Source of the DNA: an uncultured Sphingomonadaceae bacterium
GTDB lineage: Bacteria > Pseudomonadota > Alphaproteobacteria > Sphingomonadales > Sphingomonadaceae
Length of the DNA stretch: 64,000 bases
Assembly: GCA_947501695.1 (NCBI GenBank)
Contig: CANMWO010000001.1
Span: 248,001 to 312,000, forward strand
Direction: 5' to 3'
Shown here in pieces: positions 46,680-56,112 of the stretch. Position 1 is the first letter of the stretch. Every line of letters begins with the position of its first letter. Position numbers and translations under genes: made by a program. Under the pieces are notes generated by a model that was given only the letters and a program-made list of their open reading frames with translations, had not been told where the DNA came from and searched no databases.

Positions 46680-48808
46680 ACGCGGTCATCGATCTTGATG
46701 CCATTAAGGCTGATAGCGCGGACGGTGTTGTATCGCGTTTTGCGGTGCCAGCCATTCGCTGCGCCGGATGCATATCAAAAATTGAAAATGGGTTGCTCAA
46801 AGAGCATGACATAATCTCGGCACGGGTGAATTTCTCGACCAAGCAAGTGGCGGTATCGCATCTCCCCGATCTTCGCGAAGACACGATCAAGCACAAGATC
46901 GAACAACTGGGCTTTGATGTCCAAATATTGGCCGATAACCCGCTGGCTGAAGAAAAAGGCGGCACGGACAAACTGATCCGCGCGTTGGCTGTGGCCGGTT
47001 TTGGCATGATGAATATCATGCTGTTGTCAGTCAGTGTCTGGTCCGGCGCCATGGGAACGACCCGCGATCTGTTCCACTGGATATCGGCGCTAATCGCGAT
47101 ACCCGTGATCCTTTATTCTGGACGTCCGTTTTTCAGTTCCGCGTTCATGGCGCTGCGTTATGGCCGCACCAATATGGATGTACCGATTTCCGTTGGTATC
47201 ATTCTCGCCACTGGATTGAGCATCTTTGAAACGATGACCAGCGGCGCGCACGCCTATTTTGAAAGCGTTGTAATGCTGATCTTTTTCCTGCTCGCCGGAC
47301 GGGTGCTCGACGGCATGATGCGCGATCGCGCGCGGGACGGCATATCGGCATTGCTTAAACAAACCGCACCTGGGGCGATGGTGCTGAATGACGATGGCAC
47401 GACCGGTTGGGTAAACGCCAAAGAGCTCCGTCCCGATATGCAAATGGTCGTTGCGGCTGGTGACAATCTTGCGGCTGACGGCGTGATTGAAGAGGGCAAT
47501 AGCAATTTCGATTTTGCACTGATGACCGGAGAGAGCGAGCCGCAGCCCAAAGCATCTGGCGATTTGGTGCTAGCCGGAACGCTAAACCTGACCGCTCCGG
47601 TCACCGTGCGGATTACTGCAGCGGGCGAAGATACCAGCCTGTCCGACATAGCGCGGCTGATGGACGAAGCGGGGCAACAGCGATCCTTCTATGTGCGGGT
47701 CGCGGACAAGGCGGCGCGCTATTATGCTCCTGCAGTGCATAGCCTTGCGTTGCTAGCCTTTGTGTTCTGGATGTTGGCTGGCGTTGGCTGGCATCAATCG
47801 CTGCTGATTTCGGTTGCGGTTCTGATCATCACCTGTCCCTGCGCTTTGGGATTGGCGGTTCCGGCGGCGCAAGTAGTGGCGTCTGGTGCGTTGTTGCGCA
47901 AGGGCGTTATGATTAAGGATGGTAGCGCGCTGGAGCGGCTTGCCGAAGCCGATCGCGCTCTATTTGACAAGACCGGAACATTGACCCTTGGCCGGCCCGT
48001 GCCTGTCAATCTGGATCATTTATCGCTGCCGCAAAAACAGGTCGCGCTGGCATTGGCGCAGGCCAGCAATCATCCGGTCAGCAAAGGGATACGCGCAGCC
48101 CTGCTGGTTCAGAATATCGCGCCGGTAAGGATTGATGCTTTGGAAGAACTGCCCGGAGAAGGCATGTCCGGTCGCTGGGATGGTATAGATGTAGCGCTAG
48201 GTAAGCCGGTTAAATCGGACGACCATCTTTCGTGTCAGATCAGCATCGGTAACGAACAGGTCGCCATCGAATTGCAGGATGAAATCCGTCCCGATGTTGC
48301 GGAGGCCATTGACCGGCTGAATGCGCTTGGCTTGCCGGCCACCATCATATCGGGCGATAATATCTTATCGGTTACCAAAATTGCCAAAGCCACCGGCCTA
48401 ACCGCGCAAGCCGATGCGAGCCCGCAGGATAAATTACAGACTATCAGGCGGCTTGGTGGCTGCGGTTCAAAAATACTGATGGTTGGCGACGGATTAAACG
48501 ACGGCCCCGCACTTGCCGCTGCCCATGTATCTATCGCCCCAGGTTCAGCGAGCGATGTTGGACAGCAAGCCGCCGATGCGGTTTTCACCAGCGATTCTTT
48601 CCTACCTGTGGCGTTGGCAGTTCAGACAGCACAGCGGACAATGCAGATTGTCCGGCAGAATTTCGCATTGGCCATTGGGTATAATATATTGGCGGTTCCG
48701 TTGGCTTTAACTGGTATGGTGACGCCGCTGATTGCCGCCATCGCTATGTCACTTTCGTCGTTGATTGTGGTCGGCAATGCCTTGCGGCTCAACGGAGCAG
48801 CGAAATGA
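46676..48808 (+). CDS. ccoI: copper-translocating P1B-ATPase CcoI (FixI/CopA2)
   Basis: CcoI exports Cu+ needed to metallate cbb3 oxidase. At 710 residues it contains an N-terminal heavy-metal-associated domain with CAGC, a membrane CPC motif (TCPCALGLAVP), the phosphorylation site DKTGTLT, an actuator TGESEP and the hinge GDGLNDGPAL. The start is TTG 46676, overlapping the ccoH stop and preceded by AGGAA. It acts in the inner membrane with CcoG and CcoS. Confidence 0.95.
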   Translation: MNAVIDLDAIKADSADGVVSRFAVPAIRCAGCISKIENGLLKEHDIISARVNFSTKQVAVSHLPDLREDTIKHKIEQLGFDVQILADNPLAEEKGGTDKLIRALAVAGFGMMNIMLLSVSVWSGAMGTTRDLFHWISALIAIPVILYSGRPFFSSAFMALRYGRTNMDVPISVGIILATGLSIFETMTSGAHAYFESVVMLIFFLLAGRVLDGMMRDRARDGISALLKQTAPGAMVLNDDGTTGWVNAKELRPDMQMVVAAGDNLAADGVIEEGNSNFDFALMTGESEPQPKASGDLVLAGTLNLTAPVTVRITAAGEDTSLSDIARLMDEAGQQRSFYVRVADKAARYYAPAVHSLALLAFVFWMLAGVGWHQSLLISVAVLIITCPCALGLAVPAAQVVASGALLRKGVMIKDGSALERLAEADRALFDKTGTLTLGRPVPVNLDHLSLPQKQVALALAQASNHPVSKGIRAALLVQNIAPVRIDALEELPGEGMSGRWDGIDVALGKPVKSDDHLSCQISIGNEQVAIELQDEIRPDVAEAIDRLNALGLPATIISGDNILSVTKIAKATGLTAQADASPQDKLQTIRRLGGCGSKILMVGDGLNDGPALAAAHVSIAPGSASDVGQQAADAVFTSDSFLPVALAVQTAQRTMQIVRQNFALAIGYNILAVPLALTGMVTPLIAAIAMSLSSLIVVGNALRLNGAAK

Positions 48809-48821
48809 GCAGGCTAGAAAT

Positions 48822-49022
48822 ATGAGTGGATTAGCAATCCTGATCCCGGCCGCGCTATTGATGGGGTTGGCTGGTTTAGCGTTTTTCTTTTGGGCGATGC
48901 GCAATGGACAGTTTGAAGACCTCGACGGCGCAGCCCAGCGCGTCCTGATTGACGAGGATGCCTCCGTCGATGCCGGTGTTGAAAACATCGCAAACGATTG
49001 CAAAGAGAATGAGAAAAGATAA
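48822..49022 (+). CDS. ccoS: cbb3 oxidase maturation protein CcoS
   Basis: This 66-residue single-span protein (MSGLAILIPAALLMGLAGLA) has the CcoS pattern FFWAMRNGQFEDLDGAAQRVL, followed by an acidic tail. It is required for cofactor insertion into cbb3 oxidase. The start is ATG 48822, 13 bp after ccoI, and an in-frame extension further upstream would overlap ccoI. The small Cys protein follows one base after its stop. Confidence 0.92.
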   Translation: MSGLAILIPAALLMGLAGLAFFFWAMRNGQFEDLDGAAQRVLIDEDASVDAGVENIANDCKENEKR

Positions 49023-49023
49023 G

Positions 49024-49266
49024 ATGGACAAACGCAAGGTTCCAACACTTCTATCCGCTTTGGCCGTATTGATGTTGGTCGTTGCGCCGCTTGCACCAGC
49101 GAGCGGGATGATGCGCCTATCGGTATGCGGTGCTGATGGCGTGACCCGCACCGTTTCCGTTCCGGTTGAGCGCGAACAACAAGAACGCGATGATTGTGTT
49201 AAAGCCTGTCACGGCTTTTGTTCGCGCAAGCAATTGGTTGATGACGGAGATGATGCAGACAAGTAA
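49024..49266 (+). CDS. small secreted Cys-containing protein at end of cco operon
   Basis: This 80-residue protein is not recognised. The start at ATG 49024 lies one base after the ccoS stop, so it is coupled to the operon. A signal peptide (KVPTLLSALAVLMLVVAPLAPASG) is followed by a short mature part with four cysteines: SVCGADG and DDCVKACHGFCSRKQ (C-x3-C-x3-C). The spacing suggests metal or disulfide binding, and the position suggests a role in oxidase assembly or copper supply (inference only). The tail is acidic. Confidence 0.72.
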   Translation: MDKRKVPTLLSALAVLMLVVAPLAPASGMMRLSVCGADGVTRTVSVPVEREQQERDDCVKACHGFCSRKQLVDDGDDADK

Positions 49267-49293
49267 GATACAGTGGGTCGATTGCCTGCTGCA

Positions 49294-50601
49294 CTAGTCA
49301 ACGTCAGGATTGCTGGGCCGTACGATCAGCTTGTCGATTTTACGGCCATCCATGTCGATAATTTCAAACTCCCAATCCTGATCCTGAAAGACCTCGCCCT
49401 CCTTGGGTAAATGGCGCAATTGTCCAAGTGCATGACCCGCGACGGTCGCATAGTCCCGGTCATCAGGCAATTTGATGCCCAGTCGATCAGACAGAGCGTC
49501 CATCGACATGGCACCAGAGACCAGAAAACTGCCATCGGCCCGTTCGATCAGGCTGCGCTGGGTCTTTTCATCCTGATCGGAGACAAATTCACCGGCAATG
49601 GAGCTGAGCAGATCATTGGGCGTCACAATGCCTTCAAAATGACCATATTCATCGTGCACCAATACCATCGGGACATCTGCTTCCCTCAGGATATCGAGCG
49701 CATCGAGCGCATCAAGCTGATCGGGCACTTTTTCCAATGGGCGCATCAGTTTACTCAGATCCAATGCCTGACCGCTAAATTGCGCGGCGACGATATCTCG
49801 AGCTTGCACCACGCCTCTAATTTCATCGACGCTTTTCTCCGCGACCGGCAAGCGACTATGCGGCGATTCGATCAACATCGCCAGAATTTCTTCAGTGGTT
49901 GCGCTAACGTCCAACCAATCGACCTCGGTGCGCGGAGTCATAACTTCGCGTATCGGTCGATCCGCCATTCGAACAACGCCAGCAATAACTGCGCGCTCAT
50001 GTTCTTCGATCACACCGGACCGGGTCGCTTCGGCAAAGACCATTTGCAGTTCATCCGCTGTGACATGATTGGCTTGGTCTCGTTTCAGGCCCAACATGCG
50101 GAAGATCAAAGCGCTCGTGCCATCGAGCAGCCACACCAAAGGGGCGGCTACTTTAGCGAGCAAGTCCATCGGTGGAGCCATGATAACCGCAATTTTTTCA
50201 GCCGAGCGCAAAGCAAATTGTTTGGGCACCAGTTCACCAATGACGAGCGAGGCATATGTCGTAAGGCCAATGACCAGCGCAAAACCGAAGCTGACCGATA
50301 AATCAGCGGCCATCCCGATAGCTTCCAAACGTTCTGCCACCGGACCACCGAGACTTGCACCAGAAAAAGCACCAGCAATAATGCCGATCAGCGTGATGCC
50401 AATTTGCACAGTGGATAAAAATTTACCGGGATCACTAGCCAGACGTAGAGCGACCTTTGCACCGCGGCTACCTTTATCAGCTGATGAATGAAGAGAGGCC
50501 TTGCGCGCAGAGACAATGGCCAGTTCCGACATAGCGAAAACGCCATTGATCAGTACGAGCACAACAATGATTGCAACGTCAAACCAGGGAAAAGGTGTCA
50601 T
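49294..50601 (-). CDS. hemolysin-like CorC/HlyC (CNNM) family membrane protein
   Basis: This 435-residue protein starts at ATG 50601 (MTPFPWFDVAIIVVLVLINGVFAMSE). An N-terminal DUF21 membrane domain with about four spans is followed by a CBS pair (VMTPRTEVDWLD; VQARDIVAAQF) and a C-terminal CorC_HlyC domain (DRDYATVAGHALGQLRHLPKEGE). Such proteins are linked to Mg2+/Co2+ handling or membrane stress; despite the historical name they are not proven hemolysins. It converges with the cco operon after 27 bp. Confidence 0.92.
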   Translation of the reverse strand: MTPFPWFDVAIIVVLVLINGVFAMSELAIVSARKASLHSSADKGSRGAKVALRLASDPGKFLSTVQIGITLIGIIAGAFSGASLGGPVAERLEAIGMAADLSVSFGFALVIGLTTYASLVIGELVPKQFALRSAEKIAVIMAPPMDLLAKVAAPLVWLLDGTSALIFRMLGLKRDQANHVTADELQMVFAEATRSGVIEEHERAVIAGVVRMADRPIREVMTPRTEVDWLDVSATTEEILAMLIESPHSRLPVAEKSVDEIRGVVQARDIVAAQFSGQALDLSKLMRPLEKVPDQLDALDALDILREADVPMVLVHDEYGHFEGIVTPNDLLSSIAGEFVSDQDEKTQRSLIERADGSFLVSGAMSMDALSDRLGIKLPDDRDYATVAGHALGQLRHLPKEGEVFQDQDWEFEIIDMDGRKIDKLIVRPSNPDVD

Positions 50602-50788
50602 ATTGTCCAATTAAAGGGAATGAGCCCGAAAAAATCTCTATAGCCACATGTTTTACAAAATATCAAATTTACTGTCAGTTGGGGTTCATAATTTTGGGTT
50701 CATCTAACTTATGGTTAAAAGCAAATATACTGCTGTGAAAGAGTAATATCTTCACAACATCGCGATTTTTTTTTGAAGGAATATCAAA

Positions 50789-51463
50789 ATGTTTACGAAA
50801 CAAATTTTCTATACAGCAATTTCATTAAGCGCGCTCGCGCTGGCTAGTGGCTGCACTACAAATCCTGAAACCGGTAATAGAGTGATTTCCAAAGCTGCCA
50901 TAGGCGGGATTGGCGGAGCATTGGGTGGCTATTTACTAGGCGATATTATCGGTGGCCGGAACGACCGGACCGCGAAAATCGTCGGTGCCGGGCTTGGCGG
51001 TCTCGCTGGCGCTGGCGTTGGTTACTACATGGATGAACAGGAAAAGAAACTGCGCGAACAGACGGCTGGCACTGGCATCGATGTGACGCGTGATGGGGAC
51101 AACTTGATTCTTAACATGCCTTCCAATGTGACTTTCCCAGTTAACAGCGCTGCTATCCAACCGGAATTTCAGGAAACTTTGGGCAGTGTTGCCAATACTC
51201 TGTCGCAATATGAGAAAAGCTATATCGACATTTATGGCCATACAGACAGCACTGGATCAGACCAATATAACCAGTCGCTGTCCGAACGGCGCGCCTCCTC
51301 GGTAGCGAATTACCTGGGAAATAGCGGTGTTCAACAAGCACGTCTTGAAACCCGCGGCTATGGCGAAAGTCAGCCGATTGCGAGCAATAGCACCGAAGAA
51401 GGTCGCTCTGCCAATCGCAGGGTTGAGCTCAAGATTGTACCGATCCGTGAGCAAGACCTCTAA
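50789..51463 (+). CDS. OmpA family lipoprotein (YiaD-like)
   Basis: This 224-residue lipoprotein (signal ends ALASGC) has a glycine-zipper segment (IGGIGGALGGYLLGDIIGG; GLGGLAGAGVGYYMDEQE) and a C-terminal OmpA peptidoglycan-binding domain: VTFPVNSAAIQPEF, YGHTDSTGSDQYNQSLSERRA, NRRVELKI. It links the outer membrane to peptidoglycan. AAGGA precedes the ATG. A long hairpin after the stop reaches into the start of the following SDR gene. Confidence 0.93.
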   Translation: MFTKQIFYTAISLSALALASGCTTNPETGNRVISKAAIGGIGGALGGYLLGDIIGGRNDRTAKIVGAGLGGLAGAGVGYYMDEQEKKLREQTAGTGIDVTRDGDNLILNMPSNVTFPVNSAAIQPEFQETLGSVANTLSQYEKSYIDIYGHTDSTGSDQYNQSLSERRASSVANYLGNSGVQQARLETRGYGESQPIASNSTEEGRSANRRVELKIVPIREQDL

Positions 51464-51500
51464 ACCGGCAAAATATCCACTTGCCACAATGACGATCATT

Positions 51501-51540
51501 CGGGCATCTCTTTCCTGAAACAGGATAAGGATGCCCGTAT
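51501..51540 (+). terminator. hairpin after OmpA gene overlapping SDR ribosome binding site
   Basis: CGGGCATC (51501-51508) pairs with GATGCCCG (51530-51537), with an inner CCTG/CAGG stem (51514-51524). TATTTG follows. The AAGG that should serve the TTG start at 51541 borders and partly enters the 3' arm. Confidence 0.6.
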
Positions 51541-52308
51541 TTGACGACTCCCAATTTTTCGATCGATCTGGCTGGGCGTACCGCCATAGTTACCGGCGCT
51601 TCCGCTGGATTGGGACGTCGATTTGCAAGTGTCTTGGCGGCTTGCGGCGCAAAGGTTGCTTGCACGGCTCGGCGACGGGAAAAGCTCGATGAGCTGGTCG
51701 ATGAAATCACCGAAAATGGCGGCACGGCAAAGGCTTTTGATCTGGATGTACGCGATGCGGAGCAATTGGCAGCAATCGTCCCGACTGTCTCTGAAGCGTT
51801 AGGACAGCCAGATATTTTGATCAATAATGCCGGAATTGTCGATGCTGCCCGCGCCGTCAAAATGTCTACTGAATTGATCGACGATGTGCTGGATACTAAT
51901 ATGCGCGCCGCATACATATTATCATGTGAGTTCGCGCGCCCTTTGATCGAACAGAAGACACCGGGACGGATCGTTAATATTTCTTCGATCGCCGGAACCC
52001 ACTATGACGGTCATGGAGCAGCGCTTTATTCCACTACTAAGGCTGGAATATCGCGGATTACAGAGGCGTTGGCCGTCGAATGGTCCAGATTTTTCATCAA
52101 CGTCAACGCCATCGCGCCGGGGTTATTTTCAACCGAAATGTCCGATGGGATGACCAGTCGAATGGGGAATTTTTATGAGCAATTCCCGCGCAAACGCATA
52201 TGCCAGCCGGACCAGATGGATAGTACGCTGCTTTACCTGCTATCGCCTGCATCGGAATGTGTGACCGGTACCATCATCAAGGTCGATGACGGTCAGGGGC
52301 CGCGATAA
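51541..52308 (+). CDS. short-chain dehydrogenase/reductase
   Basis: This 255-residue NAD(P)-dependent SDR has TGASAGLGRR (cofactor binding), NNAGIVDAAR, catalytic Ser in NISSIAG and YSTTKAG (YxxxK). It lacks a membrane segment, and the substrate is unknown. The only in-frame start compatible with the fold is TTG 51541, three bases after a stable hairpin. It may be read from the OmpA transcript or from its own promoter inside it. It converges with the hydroxylase gene 5 bp downstream. Confidence 0.9.
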   Translation: MTTPNFSIDLAGRTAIVTGASAGLGRRFASVLAACGAKVACTARRREKLDELVDEITENGGTAKAFDLDVRDAEQLAAIVPTVSEALGQPDILINNAGIVDAARAVKMSTELIDDVLDTNMRAAYILSCEFARPLIEQKTPGRIVNISSIAGTHYDGHGAALYSTTKAGISRITEALAVEWSRFFINVNAIAPGLFSTEMSDGMTSRMGNFYEQFPRKRICQPDQMDSTLLYLLSPASECVTGTIIKVDDGQGPR

Positions 52309-52313
52309 GGTTT

Positions 52314-53543
52314 CTAAACCAAATCACCCATAAGTAATTTTGGAAGATCTCCGCTTTCCCCTCGCGCTTCGGCCATAAACTGGTCTTTCAGCGGTGGAAT
52401 GCGCTGAACCAGACCTATGCCAAAGCGTCGGATGGCGGACGATGTATCACCAGGTAGTCCGAAAAGCCGCGTTAATATGTCGGTAGCGGCCGACATCATC
52501 AGGTTATCAAGTCCGCGCCAGCGGTCATAACGCTCCAATATTTGCGCATCACCCAAATCTAGTCCAGTGCGGGCACCGTCAACTACGCACTCGGTCAGAG
52601 CCGCGACGTCGCGCAAACCAAGATTAAGCCCTTGGCCGGCAATGGGGTGAATTCCGTGGCCGGCGTCGCCAACCAAAGCGAGCCGTTCCGCGGTTAAACC
52701 GGCGCTATGATGATAACCCAGCGGATAGGTCGCGCGATCAGAGTGCAACTCCATCTGGCCCAGAAAACCGCCAGTCTTCTTCATCAATTCGGCTTGGAAG
52801 GCCCGGGCGTTGATGTTGGCCAGAGCCGGTCCATCCTTGCGCGCAACCGTCCATACGATGGCGGATCGATGACGTCCTTTATCATCATTCATGGGCAAAA
52901 TAGCAAACGGCCCTGAAGGATAGAAAATCTCATAAGCAGTATTTCCATGCGACTGTTCATGCGTCACCGTGCAGACAATCGCGCTATGGTCATATTGCCA
53001 TTTGGCCATGGCGATCCCGGCGGCGTCGCGTACCGCGCTACCGCGGCCATCGGCAGCAATTAGAAGGGGGGCGAACAGTTGCTCCCCGCCATCTAGTGAT
53101 ACGGAAACCCGATGAGGGCCGCGTTCGGTCTGTTCCACTTGCTGCGACATAAGAAGGTCAATCCGGTCATGAGCTTGCGCTGCATCAAATAGCGTCCGCT
53201 GTAACAATCCATTTTCAATCATCACGCCAAGCGGGTCGCCATTCTCATCGGGCGTAAAGTCTAGCTTGCCTGGTTTTAGGCCGTCATTGATGAGAATTTT
53301 GTCAATATCGCAACCATGCGGCTCAAGTGTTTCGGTAAGGCCGATGGCTGACAGCATGTTCCAGCTCGCGCTGTTAATTGAGGAAACCCGTCCGTCACTT
53401 TTCGGATCCAGCAAATCGGCCGGTTCGGCGCGATCAATTACCGTAACCCGTAATCCATGCGCGGCAAGTGTCAGCGCTTGGGTCAAGCCAATCAACCCAG
53501 CGCCCAATATGATCACATCGCTGTCTTTTCCATTCATGGTCAT
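52314..53543 (-). CDS. UbiH/UbiF/Coq6 family FAD hydroxylase
   Basis: This 409-residue flavoprotein starts at ATG 53543 (MTMNGKDSDVIILGAG), chosen for AGAGG six bases upstream; a much longer in-frame extension upstream has no such support. The FAD-binding motif is IILGAGLIGLTQALTLA, then ADGRGSAVR (DG motif) and LVGDAGHGIHPIAGQGLNLGLRD (GD motif). The family adds ring hydroxyl groups in ubiquinone synthesis; which carbon cannot be said. It is divergent from ftsK. Confidence 0.9.
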   Translation of the reverse strand: MTMNGKDSDVIILGAGLIGLTQALTLAAHGLRVTVIDRAEPADLLDPKSDGRVSSINSASWNMLSAIGLTETLEPHGCDIDKILINDGLKPGKLDFTPDENGDPLGVMIENGLLQRTLFDAAQAHDRIDLLMSQQVEQTERGPHRVSVSLDGGEQLFAPLLIAADGRGSAVRDAAGIAMAKWQYDHSAIVCTVTHEQSHGNTAYEIFYPSGPFAILPMNDDKGRHRSAIVWTVARKDGPALANINARAFQAELMKKTGGFLGQMELHSDRATYPLGYHHSAGLTAERLALVGDAGHGIHPIAGQGLNLGLRDVAALTECVVDGARTGLDLGDAQILERYDRWRGLDNLMMSAATDILTRLFGLPGDTSSAIRRFGIGLVQRIPPLKDQFMAEARGESGDLPKLLMGDLV

Positions 53544-53688
53544 CTGCGGGCCTCTATATTGGGGATTGATGCCCATAAGATAGGCTTCACGGGATCGAAA
53601 AGAAAGTATGTTCCGGTAAACTATGGCCACAAACTTGTCGGCAAAACTTGACGCGGAGTCACCGATTCGCGCAAAGGAGGGATAGTTA

Positions 53689-53718
53689 ATGCGGGTACGG
53701 GCCACTAAACCGAAATAG
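53689..53718 (+). CDS. putative 9-codon leader ORF ahead of ftsK
   Basis: ATG at 53689 encodes MRVRATKPK and stops at TAG 53716-53718. The best ribosome binding site in the region, AAGGAGGG (53674-53681), is spaced seven bases from this ATG. FtsK begins 20 bp after its stop in another frame. It is possibly a regulatory leader; no homologue can be judged by eye. Confidence 0.4.
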   Translation: MRVRATKPK

Positions 53719-53738
53719 ACGGGCCCCGGGAGTAGAAT

Positions 53739-56042
53739 ATGGCCGGAAAAGCGAAAGAAGCCAATTGGCGTGAAGTAATGCGTCTCAGCCTGCTGCGCAG
53801 TGGTGCGTTGATCGGTGCGATTGCGCTTGGCCTTGCCGCCGCTTTTTTGTTCCTCGCCTTTGTGAGCTATTCGCCTAGCGATCCGTCTTTGAACACCGCC
53901 GCCGGCAGCGTCGAACATAATTGGATGGGAATAGTTGGTTCTTACAGTTCCGATCTGTTACTGTCTTTGCTGGGCGTGCCGGTGATATTATTCCTGCCCC
54001 TGATTTTGGTATTTGCCAATCGCTTGTGGCGCGATATCCCGCAAGCGGAGTGGAAAAAGCAGTTTCTATGTTGCTTGTTGGCGGCGTTCTTGATCGGAAC
54101 GGGCCTATCCTTGTGGTTCCCCGATAGCCAAGCGGATTTGCCATCCGGTTGGGGCGGACTGGCTGGCATGGTTTCTGCCAAAGGAATTAGTGCTGGTCTA
54201 AATGCTATTTCGACAAGCTGGAGCGGCCTGGTTTCAGGTATATTGACGGCCGTTACCGTTACCGGCGGCCTTGTGCTGGGTTATTTTAGCTTGCGGCTCG
54301 ACAAGCCGCTTTTTTCGATGCCGCAGCTCAAATTGCCAAGATTAAAATCGAGCGAGGAAAACAGCGGGCTGGTCATTGAACCCGAGAGCAATGTCGCTGC
54401 GAAGCCTAAAAAGACACCTGCACCTCGTAAAGAGGTCAAACCGGATAACCGTCCGCCGCCAGAAATCAGTGACCGGGCTTTGCCACCCAAAAAGGCTAGT
54501 CTGTCGAGCGGCAAGCAAGGCGATTTCTTTGGGCCCTATTCTCTGCCTTCTATCGATTTGCTGTCGCCTCGCCCGGAAGAGGCGAACAATGTAATCGACA
54601 AGGCCGGACTTGAGCGCAATGCGCGCTTGCTCGAATCCGTACTTGATGATTTTCATGTGAAGGGCACTATTAATGCGGTTCGGCCTGGCCCGGTTGTGAC
54701 CATGTACGAGCTTGAGCCAGCTCCGGGTATCAAGGCCAGCCGCGTCATCCAGCTCGCCGAAGATATTGCACGGAATATGTCGGCCCTTTCGGCCCGCGTC
54801 GCAGCGATACCAGGCCGAACGGTAATGGGCATTGAATTACCCAACGCTCAGCGCGAATCCGTTGTTCTCCACGAGATGATAGGTAGCGATAGTTTCCAGG
54901 ATCAGACCGGGCAGCTTCCGATCATTTTGGGTAAGAATATCTCCGGCGATCCGGTCATTGCCGATCTGGCACCGATGCCGCATCTGTTGATCGCGGGTAC
55001 GACTGGCTCTGGTAAATCTGTTGGTCTCAATTGCATGATTGTATCGCTTCTCTACCGCATGACACCGGATCAGTGCAAAATGATCATGATCGACCCCAAG
55101 ATGCTGGAACTCAGCACTTACGATGATATCCCGCATCTATTGTCTCCGGTTGTTACCGAACCGGCGAAAGCCGTGCGGGCGCTCAAATGGGCGGTCGAAC
55201 AGATGGAAGAGCGATATCGGATGATGTCGTCCATATCTGTTAGGAACCTTGCCAACTATAATGAGAAGGTCAAAGCTGCGAAGGCCAAGGGAGAGCCGCT
55301 CGGCCGCAAGGTGCAAACCGGCTATGATCCCGAAACATCGCGACCGATCTATGAAGAAGAGCAGCTCGATTACGAGGTATTGCCGCAGATTGTGATTATC
55401 GTGGATGAGCTTGCTGACTTGATGATGACCGCCGGTAAAGAGGTCGAATTTCTCATTCAGCGTCTGGCTCAAAAGGCGCGAGCGGCCGGTATCCACTTGA
55501 TCATGGCTACCCAGCGGCCGTCGGTTGATGTTATCACCGGTGTGATCAAGGCCAACTTGCCAACGCGGATCAGTTTCCACGTCACGTCCAAAATCGATTC
55601 TCGTACCATCCTTGGTGAACAGGGTGCAGAACAGCTGCTTGGCAAGGGCGACATGCTTTATATGCCCGGCGGCAAGCAATTGACCCGTGTCCACGGTCCT
55701 TTCGTATCAGATGATGAAGTGCGCATGATCGCCGACCATTGGCGCGCGCAAGGCTCGCCGGAATATATTCAGGCCGTGACCGAAGAACCCGAAGATGGCA
55801 GCTATGCACTGGACGGTGCTGATCTGTCTGACAGCAAAGAAGACCGGCAATATGCGCAGGCCTGTCAAATTATCTTCGAAAGCCAGAAAGTCTCTACCAG
55901 TTGGCTCCAGCGACAGTTGAGAATTGGTTATAATACGGCGGCTCGGATCATCGACCGGATGGAAGAGGACGAATTTATCAGCCCGCCCAATCATATTGGT
56001 CGCCGTGAAGTGTTGCGGGATCAAAATGGCGAAGTGATCTAA
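53739..56042 (+). CDS. ftsK: DNA translocase FtsK
   Basis: FtsK is the septal DNA pump that clears and resolves chromosome termini during division. The 767-residue protein has an N-terminal membrane domain of four or five spans (about 20-190), a Pro/Lys-rich linker, the motor with Walker A AGTTGSGKSVGLNC and Walker B IIVDELADLMM, and a C-terminal gamma winged-helix domain (ISTSWLQRQLRIGYNTAARIID-type region). GGGAG precedes the ATG. lolA follows 70 bp later. Confidence 0.96.
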   Translation: MAGKAKEANWREVMRLSLLRSGALIGAIALGLAAAFLFLAFVSYSPSDPSLNTAAGSVEHNWMGIVGSYSSDLLLSLLGVPVILFLPLILVFANRLWRDIPQAEWKKQFLCCLLAAFLIGTGLSLWFPDSQADLPSGWGGLAGMVSAKGISAGLNAISTSWSGLVSGILTAVTVTGGLVLGYFSLRLDKPLFSMPQLKLPRLKSSEENSGLVIEPESNVAAKPKKTPAPRKEVKPDNRPPPEISDRALPPKKASLSSGKQGDFFGPYSLPSIDLLSPRPEEANNVIDKAGLERNARLLESVLDDFHVKGTINAVRPGPVVTMYELEPAPGIKASRVIQLAEDIARNMSALSARVAAIPGRTVMGIELPNAQRESVVLHEMIGSDSFQDQTGQLPIILGKNISGDPVIADLAPMPHLLIAGTTGSGKSVGLNCMIVSLLYRMTPDQCKMIMIDPKMLELSTYDDIPHLLSPVVTEPAKAVRALKWAVEQMEERYRMMSSISVRNLANYNEKVKAAKAKGEPLGRKVQTGYDPETSRPIYEEEQLDYEVLPQIVIIVDELADLMMTAGKEVEFLIQRLAQKARAAGIHLIMATQRPSVDVITGVIKANLPTRISFHVTSKIDSRTILGEQGAEQLLGKGDMLYMPGGKQLTRVHGPFVSDDEVRMIADHWRAQGSPEYIQAVTEEPEDGSYALDGADLSDSKEDRQYAQACQIIFESQKVSTSWLQRQLRIGYNTAARIIDRMEEDEFISPPNHIGRREVLRDQNGEVI

Positions 56043-56112
56043 AAGCCGCAATTCAGGTGGTGTTCAACGACTTTGAGCTAAGCGTTGAAGGTATTTTTCA
56101 GGAGTTTTCAAT

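Noticed and set aside
53544-53918. N-terminal extension of the UbiH-family gene
   Set aside because: The extra 125 residues have no FAD-domain similarity and overlap ftsK on the other strand; ATG 53543 has a good ribosome binding site.
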